Shown here one piece after another: positions 6,978-8,578 of a DNA stretch of 8,578 nt. Each line of letters starts with the position of its first letter. Position 1 is the stretch's first letter. The translations under genes and the position numbers were made by a program. The notes under the pieces are model-generated. The model had not been told where the DNA came from and searched no databases. It saw nothing but the letters and a program-made list of their open reading frames with translations. Source of the stretch: Treponema sp. (GTDB lineage Bacteria; Spirochaetota; Spirochaetia; Treponematales; Breznakiellaceae); assembly GCA_031266095.1 (NCBI GenBank), contig JAISBR010000159.1, positions 1 to 8,578 on the forward strand. Direction: 5' to 3'.

Positions 6978-7399
6978 GTATGTCAATAAAACAGCGAAGG
7001 CTGATAATCAGACTGGCCCTGGTTGTTATTTGGATAGGGCTTGGAGTGCTTCTCTTTGTGCTGAACCGGGGTCATAGCCTTCTGGTGGACAATCACGATG
7101 TGGGGGCTCCTGAACTGCGGGCGCCGGATCTGATAAAGGTGACGGTGGACAGGGGAAAACCGCTGGAATTCTTCCGGGGCGACCGGGATATTGTTGACGC
7201 CGGCGGCGGCCGCCATCAGATACGGATTGAATTCAGCGACGGCAAACCGCCTTTTGAGACCACCTTTACCCTGCCCCTGGGGCCGGACAGGTTCCTCCTC
7301 TCGATTCCAAAGATGGTAAACAACGTGGACCCGTATATTGAGGTCTTCCGTTCACAGCCGGAACGGCGCAGCGATAGTGAGGAAGAAGAGGCAGACTAA
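6974..7399 (+). CDS. small single-pass membrane protein of unknown function, transporter-linked
   Basis: This 141-residue protein starts with GTG 6974, overlapping the permease 2 stop by 4 bp. I prefer GTG to ATG 6980 because AGGAG (6961-6965) is 8 nt from the GTG and 14 nt from the ATG. Residues about 11-31 form one membrane segment after a basic N-terminus (KQRR), so the rest should lie in the periplasm. The soluble part looks beta-rich, with short alternating hydrophobic stretches, for example HQIRIEF and RFLLSIP, and ends in an acidic tail (EEEEAD). It may correspond to DUF6672, but that is from memory and unverified. Tight coupling to the permease suggests an accessory or assembly subunit. 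Treponema pallidum's Pnr operon also contains a hypothetical protein (PnrB); homology was not tested. Confidence 0.8.
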   Translation: MSMSIKQRRLIIRLALVVIWIGLGVLLFVLNRGHSLLVDNHDVGAPELRAPDLIKVTVDRGKPLEFFRGDRDIVDAGGGRHQIRIEFSDGKPPFETTFTLPLGPDRFLLSIPKMVNNVDPYIEVFRSQPERRSDSEEEEAD

Positions 7400-7416
7400 C
7401 CGCAAACCGCACGAAC

Positions 7417-7450
7417 AAAAAAGGAGGGAGCGCCTGCTCCCTCTTTCTCC
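7417..7450. terminator. bidirectional intrinsic terminator between convergent genes
   Basis: GAGGGAGC (7424-7431) pairs with GCTCCCTC (7436-7443) around loop GCCT. Flanking bases extend the stem to 11 bp (7421-7446, including one G-U pair). On the plus strand the tail is TTTCTCCTTT, ending the operon. On the minus strand the six A residues at 7417-7422 become a clean U-run, ending the lipoprotein gene even more strongly. Confidence 0.85.
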
Positions 7451-7482
7451 TTTAGTTTTGTGTTGAAACCATCCTGTTTTCC

Positions 7483-8295
7483 CTAAAAGGAACCTAATAT
7501 GTCGTCTAAAGAAACGGTTTCATCTCCTGTAACAAGAGTCCCCCATTGAGAACCACTCGGGTTAAAGACCGTGGCTTTATAGGTGTAGCCGAGCGTGCCC
7601 TTGCTGGCGTTAAGACTAACGGTCATAGTGATGGTACATTTCACATAATTTTTGCTGCTATCCGCAATACTCAGGGCATAGGTAACCGTGGCACTGGCGG
7701 TACCGGAAGCGCTACTGTCCGTAATATAGATATTCTTCGCCGCCGCGTCTCCGCCGATATAGCCTTTGATGATCCAATCATCGTCGGTAGTGTAGCCTTC
7801 GAGAATTGCAATCCGGCATTTCGCGTCGGCGGTTAATCTGAATGGAGTGATATTCTTATCATCATAACTGACGGTTCCCTTTGCGTAACCAATGGCTGTT
7901 ACAGAGGTCTTCAATTCGTCCTCTATATCTTGCTGGGCTTCGCTGAGATAGTATTCAAATGACTCGTTTTGCATAGCGCGGGCAGAGCTTGTTTTTGAGG
8001 CGGAAAGGAGACTTGATCCGCCACCAGCGAAGATTTCACCGAGAAGACCTTCCAGTTTCCCCATTGCGTCCCCAACCAACGTTTTTGCAGCTGTTTCATC
8101 GGATGCATAAGTGAAAGTGCCAACATCAAAATCAGGAATGTCCTTGGCGGCCGTTGGAACCGTTGTATTCACCTTGGTATCAGTCTCATGTGGATCCGCG
8201 TTGACGAGGGAAGTCCCATCACCGCTGCCACCGCCGCCGCAGGCGGCCAGTACCAGCATAATTACGACAAGGCCCATCAGGTACTTCTTTTTCAT
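7483..8295 (-). CDS. lipoprotein of unknown function
   Basis: This 270-residue protein is transcribed towards the operon. I chose ATG 8295 rather than the upstream 8337 because AAGGAG (complement of 8303-8308) lies 7 nt before it and the product then starts with a good lipoprotein signal: three Lys, a hydrophobic core, and lipobox LAA-Cys19 followed by a Gly/Ser-rich linker (20-30). Residues about 66-130 look helical (KTLVGDAMGKLEGLLGEIF, then an acidic stretch). Residues about 133-260 look like beta-strands rich in Thr, Ser, Ala and Gly, with Cys160 and Cys220. I recognise no catalytic motif or known domain. It is probably attached to a membrane and faces the periplasm or the outside. It has its own leader and shares no operon with the transporter. 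Confidence 0.85.
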   Translation of the reverse strand: MKKKYLMGLVVIMLVLAACGGGGSGDGTSLVNADPHETDTKVNTTVPTAAKDIPDFDVGTFTYASDETAAKTLVGDAMGKLEGLLGEIFAGGGSSLLSASKTSSARAMQNESFEYYLSEAQQDIEDELKTSVTAIGYAKGTVSYDDKNITPFRLTADAKCRIAILEGYTTDDDWIIKGYIGGDAAAKNIYITDSSASGTASATVTYALSIADSSKNYVKCTITMTVSLNASKGTLGYTYKATVFNPSGSQWGTLVTGDETVSLDDILGSF

Positions 8296-8328
8296 AATAC
8301 TACTCCTTATACCGTTAAAATTTTTTCC

Positions 8329-8373
8329 ATGCCTCAAGGCATAGTTTCCCCGCAGTATTTTGCTGTGGGGAAA
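8329..8373 (-). promoter_or_regulatory. two hairpins in the 5' leader of the lipoprotein gene
   Basis: Two inverted repeats precede the lipoprotein ribosome-binding site: 8345-8355 with 8363-8373 (TTTCCCCGCAG/CTGTGGGGAAA on the plus strand, one G-T mismatch that would be A-C in the minus-strand RNA, 7-nt loop) and 8329-8333 with 8338-8342 (ATGCC/GGCAT, loop TCAA). Neither is followed by a U-run on either strand, so they are not terminators. They may stabilise the leader or bind a regulator. Confidence 0.4.
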
Positions 8374-8459
8374 ATAAAAAAGCCGCTATACCCCTATACA
8401 AAGATACTCGACGTTTTTTCCAGGCAAATTTCTTCCACAAAAAAGATTCAAGTGAGTAT

Positions 8460-8544
<85 letters not shown>

Positions 8545-8578
8545 ATAGAGCCAAAAATGACAAAACACACAATATATT

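Noticed and set aside
8296..8337. Upstream start at 8337 for the lipoprotein gene
   Set aside because: It would bury the signal peptide behind 14 polar residues, and AAGGAG is correctly spaced for ATG 8295.

Overview
The window looks like chromosomal DNA of a spirochaete, most likely a Treponema of the termite-gut type. The clues are signal peptides ending in FAG-C or FAG-GARQQ, G+C-rich genes set in A+T-rich gaps, and a transporter layout that recalls the treponemal Pnr locus. This placement is from recognised style only; no ribosomal marker is present.

Layout. Positions 1-46 are an uninterrupted run of C. A short open frame follows, possibly the C-terminus of a truncated gene ending at 136. 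Positions 137-406 are an A+T-rich leader with an 18-codon ORF (237-293) and a good sigma-70 promoter (317-345). A six-gene plus-strand operon fills 407-7399: two paralogous DUF3798 putative periplasmic binding proteins, one sugar/nucleoside-type ATPase with two fused ABC domains, two BPD_transp_2-type permeases, and a small single-pass protein of unknown function. The last four genes are joined by 4-bp stop/start overlaps (ATGA, ATGA, GTGA). A two-way terminator at 7417-7450 closes the operon. A convergent minus-strand gene (7483-8295) encodes an unrecognised lipoprotein. A (GA)39 tract (8463-8540) lies upstream of that gene.

How it fits together. The operon encodes one complete ABC importer: binding protein(s) outside the inner membrane, a predicted permease heterodimer, and one ATPase chain that supplies both nucleotide-binding domains. 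The arrangement resembles purine-nucleoside importers (Pnr, Nup), but the binding proteins belong to a family of unknown function, so the substrate cannot be read from the sequence. The first binding protein has a lipobox Cys at residue 22. In the second, Gly replaces that Cys, so one copy should be membrane-anchored and the other soluble. The ATPase has complementary motif decay that leaves one canonical and one degenerate ATP site.

Regulation. The two non-coding gaps inside the operon both hold RNA structure. The 189-bp gap after the first gene contains a possible three-way junction whose closing helix competes with an intrinsic terminator, then a chain of further hairpins. The 69-bp gap before the ATPase gene contains a terminator-like hairpin. 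Both would make binding proteins more abundant than membrane parts. The operon of uncharacterised binding proteins plus the small sixth protein is the best candidate here for an undescribed system.
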